A DNA stretch of 64,000 bases, taken from the NCBI RefSeq assembly GCF_024752305.1, contig NZ_JANTHX010000008.1, positions 10,825-74,824 on the forward strand. Reading direction: 5' to 3'. The notes beneath the pieces were generated by a model. The model worked only from the letters and a program-made list of their open reading frames with translations. It did not search any database and had not been told where the DNA came from. Shown in pieces: positions 8,092-17,243 of this stretch; position 1 is the stretch's first letter, and each line of letters opens with the position of its first letter. The translations under genes and the position numbers were made by a program. This stretch comes from Protaetiibacter mangrovi. Its GTDB lineage: Bacteria > Actinomycetota > Actinomycetes > Actinomycetales > Microbacteriaceae.

Positions 8092-8850
8092 ATGAACCCC
8101 CAGGTCCTCGCCGGCGCGCGGCTTCTGCTCACCGGCGGCGCGGGCGCCCTCGGCACCGTGATCGCGCGCACCTTCGCCGCGGCGGGCGCCGACGTCGCCA
8201 TCCTCGACCTCGACGCGCAGGGCGCGGCCACCCTCGCGAGCGAACTCGGCGACACCGGTCGCCTCGCCGTCGCCGTGGGCGTCGACCTCACCGACCACGA
8301 CGCCGTCCGAGCCGCGGTGGCCGAGGCGGAGGCCGCGCTCGGGGGGATCGACATCCTCATCAACGCGGCCGGAGGCGGCATCGTCGCGCCGTTCGCCGAG
8401 ATGACCGACGAGCAGTGGCGCACCCAGATGGCGCGCAACCTCGACTCCGTGTTCCACGTCACGCGGGCCGTCCTCCCCGGCATGATCGACCGGCGGCACG
8501 GTCGCATCCTCAACATCGCGTCCATCGCCGCGGTGTCGGGCGGGCGTCTCGTCCGCAACGCCGTCGCCTACGCCACCGCGAAGGCCGGCGTCGTCGGGCT
8601 CACCAAGGCGCTCGCGATCGAGGTCGCCGAGCAGGGGATCACCGTCAACGCGATCGCCCCGGGCGCCCAGGCGACCCCGGGTCGCGACCGCGACACCCCG
8701 GAACGCCGGGAGGCCCTGCTCGCGCAGATCCCGACCCGGCTGCTCGGCGAGCCGCAGCACCTCGCCGACACGCTGCTCTTCCTGGCCTCCCCGTCCGCGG
8801 TCAACATCACGGGCGTGATCCTGCCGCTCGACGGCGGGCACTCGATCTGA
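8092..8850 (+). CDS. SDR-family dehydrogenase (FabG-like)
   Basis: A classical short-chain dehydrogenase of 252 residues. It has the glycine-rich site LLLTGGAGALGTVIA, the strand motif INAAGGG, a catalytic serine in IASIAAVSGG and the YATAKAG (YxxxK) pair. The acidic residue after strand 2 (LDLDAQ) suggests NAD rather than NADP. GGAGG lies 7 nt before the ATG. It is the first gene of an operon controlled by operator 4 and leading into a CMD-family gene and a LacI gene. In this setting an L-rhamnose 1-dehydrogenase or a sugar-acid dehydrogenase is possible, but general family membership is all the sequence proves. Confidence 0.88.
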   Translation: MNPQVLAGARLLLTGGAGALGTVIARTFAAAGADVAILDLDAQGAATLASELGDTGRLAVAVGVDLTDHDAVRAAVAEAEAALGGIDILINAAGGGIVAPFAEMTDEQWRTQMARNLDSVFHVTRAVLPGMIDRRHGRILNIASIAAVSGGRLVRNAVAYATAKAGVVGLTKALAIEVAEQGITVNAIAPGAQATPGRDRDTPERREALLAQIPTRLLGEPQHLADTLLFLASPSAVNITGVILPLDGGHSI

Positions 8851-8860
8851 GGAGATGGCG

Positions 8861-9268
8861 ATGAGCGACAGGTTCGACCGCGGCGCCGAATGGTTCGACG
8901 CGGTGTACGGCGAGGGCAGGGGGCGGGGCCTCGTCGAGCAGCAGACGGGTCGTGCCCAGGATCTCGCCCGCTTCGGTGTGGAGTTCAACTTCGGCGACCT
9001 CTACTCGCGTCCGGGGCTCACCCTCGCGCAGCGCGAGCTGCTCTCGCTCGCCTCGCTCGTGACGATCGGCGGCCTCGAGCCGCAGCTGCGCGGCCACACG
9101 CGAGGCGCGCTGCACGTCGGCTGCACGCCGGAGGAGATCCTCGAGACGGTCATCCACGTCGTGCAGTACTGCGGATTCCCGAAGGCGCTCAACGCCATCC
9201 GGGTGGTCACCGACGAGCTGGTGCTGCAGGGGCGCGACATCCCGCCCGCCCTCGGTCCGCAGCCCTGA
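8861..9268 (+). CDS. carboxymuconolactone decarboxylase family (AhpD-fold) protein
   Basis: A 135-residue helical protein of the CMD/AhpD fold. The segment LSLASLVTIGGLEPQLRGHT and the following VGCTPEEILETVIHVVQYCG match the family core, in the form closest to PcaC-like decarboxylases; no CxxC redox pair of true AhpD is present. Two in-frame ATGs exist. The second (8861) is preferred because GGAG at 8851-8854 lies 6 nt before it but touches the first (8855). It follows the SDR gene after 10 nt. CMD proteins are often found in sugar-acid operons without a defined role. Confidence 0.82.
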   Translation: MSDRFDRGAEWFDAVYGEGRGRGLVEQQTGRAQDLARFGVEFNFGDLYSRPGLTLAQRELLSLASLVTIGGLEPQLRGHTRGALHVGCTPEEILETVIHVVQYCGFPKALNAIRVVTDELVLQGRDIPPALGPQP

Positions 9269-9295
9269 CGGCCGCTCCGCTATGGTTTTCGCACT

Positions 9296-10309
9296 ATGAC
9301 GAGAGTGGGCATCCGTGAGGTCGCGGCGCTCGCGGGCGTCGCGGTGGGCACCGTCTCGCACTACCTGAACCATCCCGACAAGGTCTCCGCCGAGCGCGCC
9401 GAGCGCATCCGGGGGGCGATCGACTCGCTCGGCTTCGTCCCGAACAACGCCGGACGCCAGCTGCGCCTCGGGCGGTCGTCGGCGATCGCCTACGTCGCCC
9501 CCGACGTCAGCAACCCCTACTTCGCCGAGATCGCGGAGGCCGTGGAGCTGCGCGCCGCCGAGCGCGGGGTGTCGGCGTTCATCGCCAACTCGCACCGCAG
9601 CCGCGAGCGCGAGGACGCTCACCTGGCGTTCTTCGAACAGCACCAGGTGCTCGGGCTGCTGGTCTCCTCGCACCTGCCGATCGAGGACCGGCTCGCCCAC
9701 GTGCGCCGCCGGGGCACGCCGTCGGTGCTGGTCGGGCAGGCGGCGTCGAGCCCCGAGCAGGCCTCGATCTCGCTCGACGACGTCGAGGGCGGACGACTCG
9801 CCACCCAGCACCTCGTCGACATCGGATGCCGACGCATCCTGTTCGTCGGCGGCCCGGTCGGCATCAAGCAGGTCGCCGACCGCCTGAGCGGGGCGAGCAT
9901 CGTGACGCGGGCGATGGCCGGGGTGGCGCTCGAGGTGATCGACCAGAGCGACCGCACCATCCGCGGCGGACGCGAGGTCGGTCGGGCGATCGCCGAGCGC
10001 CCGGCCGAGGACCGGCCCGACGCGATCTTCGCCGCGAACGACCTGCTCGCGCTCGGCATCCTGCAGGAGGTCGTGAGGGCGGGCATCGAGGTGCCGAGGG
10101 ATCTCGCCCTCATCGGCTACGACGACATCGAGTACGGCGAGGCGTCGCTGATCCCGCTCAGCACCATCCGCGGGCGCCACGGGACCTTCGGCGAGGCGAC
10201 CGTCGACCTCCTGTTCGGCGAGATCGAGGGGCGCACCGACGGGGTGCGGCAGCTCGCCTTCACGCCCGACCTCGTGGTGCGCGAGAGCACGAGCGGCTTC
10301 GGCCGCTGA
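9296..10309 (+). CDS. LacI-family regulator (first of three)
   Basis: A 337-residue repressor: helix-turn-helix at residues 5-25 (IREVAALAGVAVGTVSHYLN), hinge with RQLRLGRSS, and a periplasmic-binding-protein-like effector domain. The recognition helix differs from the other two LacI proteins here (AVGTVSH instead of SVGTVSN). No Shine-Dalgarno site is seen; TATGGT (9281-9286) stands 9 nt before the ATG, so the transcript may be almost leaderless, alongside read-through from the SDR-CMD genes. Likely target: operators of the locus. Likely inducer: a rhamnose derivative (inference). Confidence 0.92.
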   Translation: MTRVGIREVAALAGVAVGTVSHYLNHPDKVSAERAERIRGAIDSLGFVPNNAGRQLRLGRSSAIAYVAPDVSNPYFAEIAEAVELRAAERGVSAFIANSHRSREREDAHLAFFEQHQVLGLLVSSHLPIEDRLAHVRRRGTPSVLVGQAASSPEQASISLDDVEGGRLATQHLVDIGCRRILFVGGPVGIKQVADRLSGASIVTRAMAGVALEVIDQSDRTIRGGREVGRAIAERPAEDRPDAIFAANDLLALGILQEVVRAGIEVPRDLALIGYDDIEYGEASLIPLSTIRGRHGTFGEATVDLLFGEIEGRTDGVRQLAFTPDLVVRESTSGFGR

Positions 10310-10355
10310 CCCATCGCCCGGTGGCGCGGCGTCGACCGCCCGCGCGGGATGCCGC

Positions 10356-10384
10356 TTGACGGATCGGGGTGGCGGGCCTATCGT
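10356..10384 (+). promoter_or_regulatory. promoter of the RhaTPQS transporter operon
   Basis: TTGACG (10356-10361), a 17-nt spacer and TATCGT (10379-10384) give a good sigma-70-type promoter. Its predicted start near 10391 lies 8 nt before operator 5. Confidence 0.75.
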
Positions 10385-10397
10385 GGCTGAACACAGC

Positions 10398-10439
10398 CTG
10401 AAACGATTCACCACTTGTTCAGATGGACGTCTGTTCAGA
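10398..10439 (+). promoter_or_regulatory. operator 5 plus a direct repeat in the transporter leader
   Basis: CTGAAACGATTCAC (10398-10411) contains TGAAACGATTCA, the palindromic core shared with the rhaI promoter. It lies just downstream of the predicted start. Next to it TGTTCAGA occurs twice, 16 bp apart (10416-10423, 10432-10439), which may be a second protein-binding site. Confidence 0.62.
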
Positions 10440-10467
10440 CGAACGGTGCACCCCGGAAGAGACGACG

Positions 10468-12000
10468 ATGTCCGACACCCCCGAGCAGACCGACGCCCCC
10501 GCGCCCGCGGTGCTCGAGCTCAGCAGGATCGCGAAGGCGTTCGGCGCCGTGGTGGCCCTCACCAACGGCACCCTGCGCCTCGAGCGCGGCTCCATCCACG
10601 CCCTCGTCGGCGAGAACGGCGCCGGCAAGTCCACCCTCGTGAAGATCGTGGCGGGGCTCTACCAGCGCGACGCGGGGGAGTTCACCCTCGACGGTGCGAG
10701 CGTCGACTTCACGAGCACCGCGCAGGCGAAGGACGCGGGCATCGCCGTGATCTACCAGGAGCCGACGCTGTTCCCCGACCTCTCGGTCACCGAGAACATC
10801 TTCATGGGGCGCCAGCCCCGTGGCGCGCTCGGCGTCATCGATCGGCGCGCGATGAAGGCCGAGGCGCTCGCCCTCTTCGAGCGGCTCGGCGTGCGCATCG
10901 ACCCCGACCGCCCCACGCTCGGACTCTCGATCGCCGACCAGCAGATCCTCGAGATCGCCAAGGCGATCTCCCTCGACGCCAAGGTGCTCATCATGGACGA
11001 GCCCACCGCGGCGCTCTCGGGCGTCGAGGTGGAGCGGCTGTTCGCGGTCGCGCGCGGGCTGCGCGACGAGGGTCGCGCCATCCTCTTCATCTCCCACCGC
11101 TTCGACGAGGTGTTCGCCCTGTGCGACACCGTCACGGTCATGCGCGACGGCGCATACATCTCCACGAGCCCGATCAGCGACACGACCGTGCCCGAGATCG
11201 TGCGGCAGATGGTCGGTCGCGACGTCACGACGCTGTTCCCCAAGACCGAGGTGCCGATCGGCGACGTCGTGCTCGAGGTGCGGGGGCTCACCCAGCCCGG
11301 CGTGTTCTCGGACGTGAGCTTCGTCGCCCGCTCGGGTGAGATCGTCGCGCTCGCCGGGCTCGTGGGCGCGGGCCGCAGCGAGATCGCGCGCGCCGTGTTC
11401 GGCGTCGACCCCTACGCATCCGGCACCGTGACCGTCGACGGTCGGCCGATCGCGAAGCGCAGCCCGTCCGCGGCGATGGTCGCGGGCATCGCGCTCGTCC
11501 CCGAAGACCGTCGCCAGCAGGGCCTCGTGCTCGACTCGAGCGTCGCACGCAACGCGACCCTCGCGATCCGGCGCACGCTCGCGAGGCTCGGGCTCATCAC
11601 GAACGCGGCCGAGAACGGCAGCGCCCGCATCTGGGCGAGCCGGCTCGAGGTGAAGACCGCCGCGCTCGACACCGAGGTCGGCACGCTCTCGGGCGGCAAC
11701 CAGCAGAAGGTCGTGCTGGCCAAGTGGCTCGCGACCGACCCCAAGGTGCTCTTCGTCGACGAGCCGACCCGCGGCATCGACGTCGGCACCAAGGCCGAGG
11801 TGCACCGCCTGCTCTCCGAGCTCGCCGGCCAGGGGCTCGCGATCGTCATGATCTCCTCGGAGCTGCCCGAGGTGCTCGGCATGGCCGACCGGGTGCTCGT
11901 CGTGCACGAGGGTCGGATCACCGCCGACATCCCGCGGGCCGAGGCGACCGCCGAGTCGGTCATGTTCGCCGCCACCCACGCGGAAGGAGAGGCGGCATGA
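10468..12000 (+). CDS. rhaT: sugar ABC transporter ATP-binding protein, rhamnose type (RhaT)
   Basis: Double-domain CUT2 ATPase of 510 residues (RbsA/AraG class). The first half has Walker [10 protein letters not shown] and Walker [12 protein letters not shown]. The second has a degenerate Walker A (GLVGAGRSE), the signature [15 protein letters not shown] and [12 protein letters not shown]. The asymmetric pair of domains is normal for this class. The ATG at 10468 follows GGAAGAG. The gene order ATPase, two permeases, binding protein, next to rhaI and rhaM, supports L-rhamnose as substrate. The stop overlaps the next start (ATGA). Confidence 0.88.
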   Translation: MSDTPEQTDAPAPAVLELSRIAKAFGAVVALTNGTLRLERGSIHALVGENGAGKSTLVKIVAGLYQRDAGEFTLDGASVDFTSTAQAKDAGIAVIYQEPTLFPDLSVTENIFMGRQPRGALGVIDRRAMKAEALALFERLGVRIDPDRPTLGLSIADQQILEIAKAISLDAKVLIMDEPTAALSGVEVERLFAVARGLRDEGRAILFISHRFDEVFALCDTVTVMRDGAYISTSPISDTTVPEIVRQMVGRDVTTLFPKTEVPIGDVVLEVRGLTQPGVFSDVSFVARSGEIVALAGLVGAGRSEIARAVFGVDPYASGTVTVDGRPIAKRSPSAAMVAGIALVPEDRRQQGLVLDSSVARNATLAIRRTLARLGLITNAAENGSARIWASRLEVKTAALDTEVGTLSGGNQQKVVLAKWLATDPKVLFVDEPTRGIDVGTKAEVHRLLSELAGQGLAIVMISSELPEVLGMADRVLVVHEGRITADIPRAEATAESVMFAATHAEGEAA

Positions 12001-12983
12001 CCCGCGTCGGCCACCTGCTCAAGGCGCGCGAGACCGGCATCCTGCTCGCCCTCGTCATCGTCGTCGCGGCGACCACGATCAAGAACCCCGCGTTCCTGTT
12101 CTCCACCGACGGCTGGCGCGACCTGCTGCTGACGCCGGCGATCCTCATGCTCGTCGCCGTCGGGCAGGCGATCGTCATCATCACCCGCAGCGTCGACCTG
12201 TCGGTCGGCTCGGTCGTCGGGCTGTCCGCCTACCTCACGGGCCGCACCTTCATCGACCTGCCGGGGCTGCCGTGGCCCACCGTGTTCCTCATCGGCCTCG
12301 TCTTCGGCGGGCTGCTCGGGCTCGTCAACGGCGCGCTCGTCGCCTTCGCGAAGGTGCCCGCGCTCGTCATCACGCTCGGCACGCTCTACATCTACCGGGG
12401 CATCAACGTCATGTGGACGGGCTCCGACCGCATCAACGCCTCCGACATGCCGAAGGAGTTCCTCGCGCTCGGCACGAGCTCCCTCCTCGGCATCCCGTAC
12501 CTCACGATCATCGCGGTCGTGGTGCTCGTGGCCGCCGGATGGTACATGTACACCCAGCGCGCCGGACGCGAGCTCTACGCCATCGGTTCGGACCCGGCGG
12601 CCGCCCACCTCTACGGGCTCAAGGTCACGCAGCGCGTGCTCGCGGCCTTCGTCGTCTGCGGTGCGCTCGCGGGCCTCGCGGGCGTGCTCTACGCCGCCCG
12701 CTACGGCACCGTCAACTCGCAGGCCGGGTCGGGGTGGGAGCTGGATGCCGTGGGCGCGGCCGTCATCGGCGGCGTCGCGATCTTCGGCGGCTCGGGCACC
12801 GTGTGGGGCGCCGCCATCGGCGCCTACCTGCTGCTCACCATCAACCGCGCGCTCCCGGTCATCGGGGTGCAGGACTTCTGGCAGCGCGCCGTCGTCGGCG
12901 TGCTGATCCTCGGGGCGATCGTGCTCGACCGCGTGCTCGCGGTCAGACAGAGCCGCCGGCTCACGGAGGCGAGGAACTCATGA
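11997..12983 (+). CDS. rhaP: sugar ABC transporter permease, rhamnose type (RhaP)
   Basis: CUT2 permease of 328 residues with eight to ten membrane helices. It shows the family motif [21 protein letters not shown] and the glycine-rich loop [19 protein letters not shown]. The start overlaps the ATPase stop as ATGA, with a GGAGA site 6 nt upstream. It pairs with the next gene to form the channel. Substrate assignment rests on the neighbouring rhamnose genes. Confidence 0.88.
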   Translation: MTRVGHLLKARETGILLALVIVVAATTIKNPAFLFSTDGWRDLLLTPAILMLVAVGQAIVIITRSVDLSVGSVVGLSAYLTGRTFIDLPGLPWPTVFLIGLVFGGLLGLVNGALVAFAKVPALVITLGTLYIYRGINVMWTGSDRINASDMPKEFLALGTSSLLGIPYLTIIAVVVLVAAGWYMYTQRAGRELYAIGSDPAAAHLYGLKVTQRVLAAFVVCGALAGLAGVLYAARYGTVNSQAGSGWELDAVGAAVIGGVAIFGGSGTVWGAAIGAYLLLTINRALPVIGVQDFWQRAVVGVLILGAIVLDRVLAVRQSRRLTEARNS

Positions 12984-14035
12984 CCGCCGACATCCAGCAC
13001 GCACCGGCGACGCGCAGCTACCGCGACTACGCCCAGCCCGCCTGGCGGCGATTGCTGTTCACGCGCGAGGCGGCCATCATCGCCCTGCTCGCGATCGTCT
13101 ACGTCGTCGCCGCGGTGTCGGTGCGCAACTTCGCGGCGCCCATCACCATCACCTACCTGCTGCTCGACGTCGCGACGATCCTGCTCATCGCGCTGCCGAT
13201 GACGCTCATCATCATCACGGGCGAGATCGACCTCTCGGTCGCGAGCGTCGTCGGGCTCTCGAGCGTCACGCTCGGCACGCTGCACCAGGCGGGGATGCCG
13301 ATCGAGGCGGCCGGCGCCGTCGCGATCCTCGTGGGGGCCGTGGCGGGCGCCGTCAACGGCTTCTTCATCACCGTGGTCGGGCTGCCCTCGCTCGCGGTCA
13401 CCATCGGAACGCTCGCGCTCTTCCGCGGTCTCGCCGTCGGGCTGCTCGGCACCACCGCCGTCACCGACTTCACCGAGTTCTGGACCGACCTGGCGAAGTC
13501 CAAGATCCCGGGCACCCCGATCCCCAGCGTCATGGTGCTGTTCGTGGTGCTCGCGATCGTCTTCGCCGTGCTGCTGCACCTCACCCCGTTCGGTCGCGGC
13601 GTCTACGCCATCGGCCTCGCGAGCGAGGCGGCCCGGTTCTCGGGCGTGCGCGTCGAGCGCACCAAGTTCATCCTGTTCGTGCTGAGCGGCGCGGTCTCGG
13701 CGCTCGCCGGCATCTACTACACGCTGCGCTTCGGCAGCGCGCGCGGCGACAACGCGACCGGCCTCGAGCTGAGCGTCATCGCGGCGGTGCTGCTCGGCGG
13801 GGTGTCGATCTTCGGCGGGCGCGGCAACATCCTGGGCGTCATCGCGGGGGTGCTGCTCATCGGCATCCTCGGCAGCGCCCTGCGCCTCGCCAACGTCACG
13901 AGCGACGTCATCAACATCATCACGGGCGCCCTGCTGGTCGCCTCCGTGGTGTCCACGAGCGTCCTGGCCTGGATCCACCGCAAGCGGATCGGGGCGGGCA
14001 TCAAGAAGGGGCCCCCGGCGCCTGCGCAGGACTGA
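12980..14035 (+). CDS. rhaQ: sugar ABC transporter permease, rhamnose type (RhaQ)
   Basis: Second CUT2 permease, 351 residues. The same signature is seen as LIIITGEIDLSVASVVGLSS, plus AAVLLGGVSIFGGRGN near the C-terminus. It has a roughly 30-residue cytoplasmic N-terminal extension before helix 1. The start overlaps the previous stop (ATGA) with GAGG upstream, so the operon is tightly coupled translationally. The binding-protein gene follows after 55 nt with its own strong ribosome site. Confidence 0.88.
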   Translation: MTADIQHAPATRSYRDYAQPAWRRLLFTREAAIIALLAIVYVVAAVSVRNFAAPITITYLLLDVATILLIALPMTLIIITGEIDLSVASVVGLSSVTLGTLHQAGMPIEAAGAVAILVGAVAGAVNGFFITVVGLPSLAVTIGTLALFRGLAVGLLGTTAVTDFTEFWTDLAKSKIPGTPIPSVMVLFVVLAIVFAVLLHLTPFGRGVYAIGLASEAARFSGVRVERTKFILFVLSGAVSALAGIYYTLRFGSARGDNATGLELSVIAAVLLGGVSIFGGRGNILGVIAGVLLIGILGSALRLANVTSDVINIITGALLVASVVSTSVLAWIHRKRIGAGIKKGPPAPAQD

Positions 14036-14090
14036 GGACCCCCACACCGTCGATGCAACCACATCGGCACCCATCAAGAGGAGAGAAACA

Positions 14091-15125
14091 ATGACGTTCA
14101 GCACCAAGCGCGTCGGCGCCCTCGCGGCACTCGCCGTGTCGGTCGCCCTCGTCGCCACCGGTTGCGCCGCATCGGACGGCGGCGACGGCGGCTCGGGCGG
14201 CGGCGACGGCGGCAACCTCGCCATCACCTTCCTGCCGAAGAACCTCGGCAACCCGTACTTCGACACCTCGGATGCGGGCGGCAAGGCGGCCATCGAGGAG
14301 TTCGGCGGCACCTACGCCGAGGTCGGCCCCACCGAGGCCGCCCCGGACGCCCAGGTCAGCTTCATCAACACGCTCACCCAGCAGGGCGTCGGCGGCATCG
14401 TCGTCTCGGCGAACGACCCGGAGGCCATCTGCGACGCCCTCAACGAGGCGCGTGACAACGGCATCAAGGTCGTCACCTTCGACTCCGACACCAACGCCGA
14501 CTGCCGCGACCTGTTCATCAACCAGGCCACCGCCGACGGCATCGCCAAGGTCGAGGTCGACGAGATCGCCAAGCAGATCGGCAACGCCGGTCAGATCGCC
14601 ATCCTCTCCGCCTCGGCGAACGCGACCAACCAGAACGCGTGGATCGAGACCATGAAGACCTACCTCGCGTCGGACTACCCCGACATCGAGCTGGTCGACG
14701 TGGTGTACGGCGACGACGACGACCAGACCTCGTTCGACAAGACCGCGGCGCTGCTGCAGACCTACCCCGAGCTGAAGGGCATCATCTCGCCCACCACGGT
14801 CGGCATCGCGGCCGCCGCGCGCTACCTGTCGACGTCGGCGTTCAAGGGCAAGGTCGCGCTGACCGGGCTCGGCACCCCCAACCAGATGCGCGACTACGTC
14901 GAGGACGGCACCGTCACCTCGTTCGCGCTGTGGAACCCGGGCGACCTCGGCTACCTCGCCGCCTACGCGGCGAAGGCGCTCATCGAGGGCGACATCACGG
15001 GCGCCGAGGGCGACACCTTCGACGCGGGCAAGCTCGGCTCGTACACGGTCGGCGCCGACGGCGCGGTGCTGCTCGGCGACCCGTACGTGTTCGACAAGGA
15101 CAACATCGGCGACTTCGACTTCTGA
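14091..15125 (+). CDS. rhaS: rhamnose-type ABC transporter substrate-binding lipoprotein (RhaS)
   Basis: A 344-residue periplasmic-binding-protein-like lipoprotein. The signal peptide ends in ATGC, making Cys25 the lipid attachment site; a Gly/Asp/Ser-rich linker follows. The core (ITFLPKNLGNPYFDTSDAGG, GGIVVSANDPEAICDAL) is of the RbsB/RhaS type. A strong AGGAGAG site precedes the ATG. A 12-bp GC hairpin follows 14 nt after the stop, before the next LacI gene. Place in the operon and neighbours rhaI and rhaM argue for L-rhamnose as ligand. Confidence 0.9.
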   Translation: MTFSTKRVGALAALAVSVALVATGCAASDGGDGGSGGGDGGNLAITFLPKNLGNPYFDTSDAGGKAAIEEFGGTYAEVGPTEAAPDAQVSFINTLTQQGVGGIVVSANDPEAICDALNEARDNGIKVVTFDSDTNADCRDLFINQATADGIAKVEVDEIAKQIGNAGQIAILSASANATNQNAWIETMKTYLASDYPDIELVDVVYGDDDDQTSFDKTAALLQTYPELKGIISPTTVGIAAAARYLSTSAFKGKVALTGLGTPNQMRDYVEDGTVTSFALWNPGDLGYLAAYAAKALIEGDITGAEGDTFDAGKLGSYTVGADGAVLLGDPYVFDKDNIGDFDF

Positions 15126-15139
15126 TCGGAGTCGTCACG

Positions 15140-15169
15140 GGGCCCGGCCGGTTCGCGCCGGCCGGGCCC
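15140..15169 (+). terminator. strong hairpin between rhaS and the LacI gene
   Basis: GGGCCCGGCCGG and CCGGCCGGGCCC pair perfectly over 12 bp around a 6-nt loop. No U-tract follows. It probably protects or partly terminates the transporter message before the regulator gene 24 nt downstream. Confidence 0.72.
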
Positions 15170-15192
15170 TCCTGTCCCACCCGGAGGTAGAG

Positions 15193-16197
15193 ATGGTCGT
15201 CAGCATCCGCGACGTCGCCCGCGAGGCCGGCGTGTCGGTGGGGACCGTCTCGAACGTCCTCAACAAGCCCGACGAGGTGTCGGCCGATTCGATCGCGCGC
15301 GTGCAGTCGGCGATCGACAAGCTCGGCTACATCCGCAACGACGCCGCCCGGCGCCTGCGCGCCGGCATCAGCTCGACGGTCGGCTTCGTCGTGCTCGACG
15401 GGCGCAACCCCTTCATCAACGAGGTGGTGCGCGGCGCCGAGGACGAGGCGTCGCGCCACGGCATCGCGATCCTGGTCGGCAACACCGACGAGGACCCGGC
15501 CCGCGAGGAGATGTACCTCGACCTGTTCGCCGAGCAGCAGGTGCGCGGGGTGCTCATCTCTCCCTACGGCGACATCACCCGGCGTCTCCAGCAGCTGCGC
15601 GAGCGGCAGGTGCCCGTCGTGCTCGTCGACCGGATGAGCGTCGAGGGGCGGTTCAGCGCCGTCGCCACCGACTCGGTGTCGGGCGGGCGGATGGCGGCCG
15701 AGCACCTGCTCGAGCAGGGGCGCCGCCGTCTCGCGTTCGTCGGCGGACCGCTCGACATGCGCCAGGTGCGCGACCGCATCGACGGCGCGCGCTGGGCGGT
15801 CGAGGCCTCGGACGCCGAGGCGAGCCTCGAGATCATCGCCACCTCGGCGCTCTCCGTCGAGGAGGGGGTGGCGGCCGGCCGCCGCATCATGGAGCGGCAT
15901 CCGGCGCAGCGTCCGGACGCCGTGTTCGCGGGCAACGACCTGGTCGCGCTGGGGCTGCTGCAGTCGCTCGCGGCGGGCGGCTCGCTGCTGGTGCCCGACC
16001 AGATCGCCCTCATCGGCTTCGACGACATCTCCTTCGCCTCGGCGGCGGCCGTGCCCATCTCGTCGATGCGGCAGCCCGCGCGCGCGATCGGCGCGACCGC
16101 GCTGCGCATCCTGCTCGAGGAGGCGGCCGATCCGACCCTCATCCCGCGGCAGACCGTCTTCCGCCCGGAGCTCGTGCCGCGCGCCTCGACCCGCTGA
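15193..16197 (+). CDS. LacI-family regulator (second of three)
   Basis: A 334-residue repressor with HTH VSIRDVAREAGVSVGTVSNV at the N-terminus and the usual effector-binding domain (VVLVDRMSVEGRFSAVATDS, FAGNDLVALGLLQ). GGAGG lies 6 nt before the ATG. It is closely related to the LacI gene at 18636: the HTH differs at few positions and the C-termini match (ILLEEAADPTLIPRQTVFRP versus ILLEEAEDPELAPRQVVFQP). It stands downstream of the transporter operon behind a hairpin, suggesting low-level read-through expression. It probably binds the TTGAAACGWTTCAA sites. Confidence 0.92.
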   Translation: MVVSIRDVAREAGVSVGTVSNVLNKPDEVSADSIARVQSAIDKLGYIRNDAARRLRAGISSTVGFVVLDGRNPFINEVVRGAEDEASRHGIAILVGNTDEDPAREEMYLDLFAEQQVRGVLISPYGDITRRLQQLRERQVPVVLVDRMSVEGRFSAVATDSVSGGRMAAEHLLEQGRRRLAFVGGPLDMRQVRDRIDGARWAVEASDAEASLEIIATSALSVEEGVAAGRRIMERHPAQRPDAVFAGNDLVALGLLQSLAAGGSLLVPDQIALIGFDDISFASAAAVPISSMRQPARAIGATALRILLEEAADPTLIPRQTVFRPELVPRASTR

Positions 16198-16200
16198 TCG

Positions 16201-16842
16201 TCAGCGCGCGAACGTCACGTGGATCGTGCCGCTCTCGGCGACCTCGCTCGTTACCGTGTAGCCGTCCTCGAGGCCGCGCAGCTCGTCCCACAGGCGGATG
16301 CCGCCGCCCAGCAGGATGGGCGCGATCGCGACGTGGATGCGGTCGACGAGCCCGGCGCGCAGGAACGGGCGGATGGTGCTCGGCCCGCCGCCGATCCGGA
16401 CGTCGCCGCCGGCGGCGGCGTCCGTCGCCCGCGCGAGCGCCGCATCCGGGGTCTCGGCGAGGAAGTGGAAGACGGTGCCGTTCGCGAACTCGATGTTGTC
16501 GCGCGGCGTGTGGGTCAGCACGTAGACGGGCACCCGGAAGGGCGGCTCCTCGCCCCACCACCCGCGCCAGTCGGGGTCGTCGGGGTGCTCGTGCAGGCCG
16601 AACATGCCGGCGCCCATGATCTCGGCGGCGACGCCCTCGAAGTACGCGGCGGCGTAGCGGTCGTCGACGCCCGTGCTCCCCGCGCCGCTCGCGTCGTGCA
16701 GCACGCGCTCGCGGAAGGTGCGCGTGCCGACGTACGCCGCGGTGAGCCGTCCCCAGTCCTCGCCGAACGGGTTCTCGGGCGTCTGATCGGTCGTCGTCGC
16801 GAAGCCGTCGAGGGAGATGTTGAGGTCGACCCGAACTGCCAT
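16201..16842 (-). CDS. dihydrofolate reductase family (RibD C-terminal-like) protein
   Basis: A 213-residue protein with the RibD/DHFR-like fold. It begins MAVRVDLNISLDGFATTTDQ, typical of the group, and carries GGDVRIGGGPSTIRPFLRAG, the NADPH-site loop with a glycine triplet, and LVDRIHVAIAPILLGGGIRL. The ATG at 16842 is chosen because TACTCT (16850-16855) lies 7 nt upstream and no Shine-Dalgarno site exists, fitting a leaderless transcript; the frame extends six codons further. Members are reductases of uncertain substrate. No link with rhamnose use is evident. Confidence 0.85.
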   Translation of the reverse strand: MAVRVDLNISLDGFATTTDQTPENPFGEDWGRLTAAYVGTRTFRERVLHDASGAGSTGVDDRYAAAYFEGVAAEIMGAGMFGLHEHPDDPDWRGWWGEEPPFRVPVYVLTHTPRDNIEFANGTVFHFLAETPDAALARATDAAAGGDVRIGGGPSTIRPFLRAGLVDRIHVAIAPILLGGGIRLWDELRGLEDGYTVTSEVAESGTIHVTFAR

Positions 16843-16846
16843 ATCC

Positions 16847-16900
16847 GCGAGAGTACGCACTTCTGCGGTCTCTCACACGCGAGAGTACGCAGAAGTGCGG
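16847..16900. repeat. inverted and direct repeat element between rhaM and the DHFR-like gene
   Basis: GCACTTCTGCG (16857-16867) and CGCAGAAGTGC (16888-16898) form an 11-bp inverted repeat with a 20-nt loop. GCGAGAGTACGCA also occurs twice in direct orientation (16847, 16879). Each arm is flanked by GAGAG and CTCTC, so each copy is itself a rough palindrome. It overlaps the -10 of the DHFR-like gene and follows rhaM, so it may serve as terminator, operator, or be a REP-like dispersed element. Confidence 0.6.
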
Positions 16901-16918
16901 GCTCTCGGGGAGAGGGTG

Positions 16919-17239
16919 TCAGGCGAGGTGGAATACCTCGGTGAGCTGCGGGGCGCCCTGGTCGGGGCGGGTGCCGGGCAGCGACTCGAAGAAGCCGGCG
17001 GCCTCGGCCTCCCAGGCGGCGGTGCGCGGATCGGCGGCGAGCGCCGCAGCGGACGCCGCATCGTCGTCGGTCTCGTAGTAGCCGATCAGCAGCCCGTCCT
17101 CGCGCAGGAACAGCGAGTAGTTGCGCCGCCCGGCATCCGAGATCGCCTGCAGCATCTCGGGCCACACCGCGCGGTGCCGCTCCACGTACTCCGCCATCCG
17201 CGCAGGCTTGACCTGCAGCTGGAAGCAGACGCGGGCCAT
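16919..17239 (-). CDS. rhaM: L-rhamnose mutarotase
   Basis: A 106-residue RhaM-family protein that interconverts the alpha and beta anomers of L-rhamnose. The sequence begins MARVCFQLQVKPARMAEYVE and contains RHRAVWPEMLQAISDAGRRN, YSLFLREDGLLIGYYE and the closing tryptophan region TAAWEAEAAGFFESLPG. These include the conserved active-site His, Tyr and Trp positions of the family. Length is as expected. It lies 4 nt downstream of rhaI and is thus in the same operon under operator 6. Confidence 0.93.
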   Translation of the reverse strand: MARVCFQLQVKPARMAEYVERHRAVWPEMLQAISDAGRRNYSLFLREDGLLIGYYETDDDAASAAALAADPRTAAWEAEAAGFFESLPGTRPDQGAPQLTEVFHLA

Positions 17240-17243
17240 GGGC

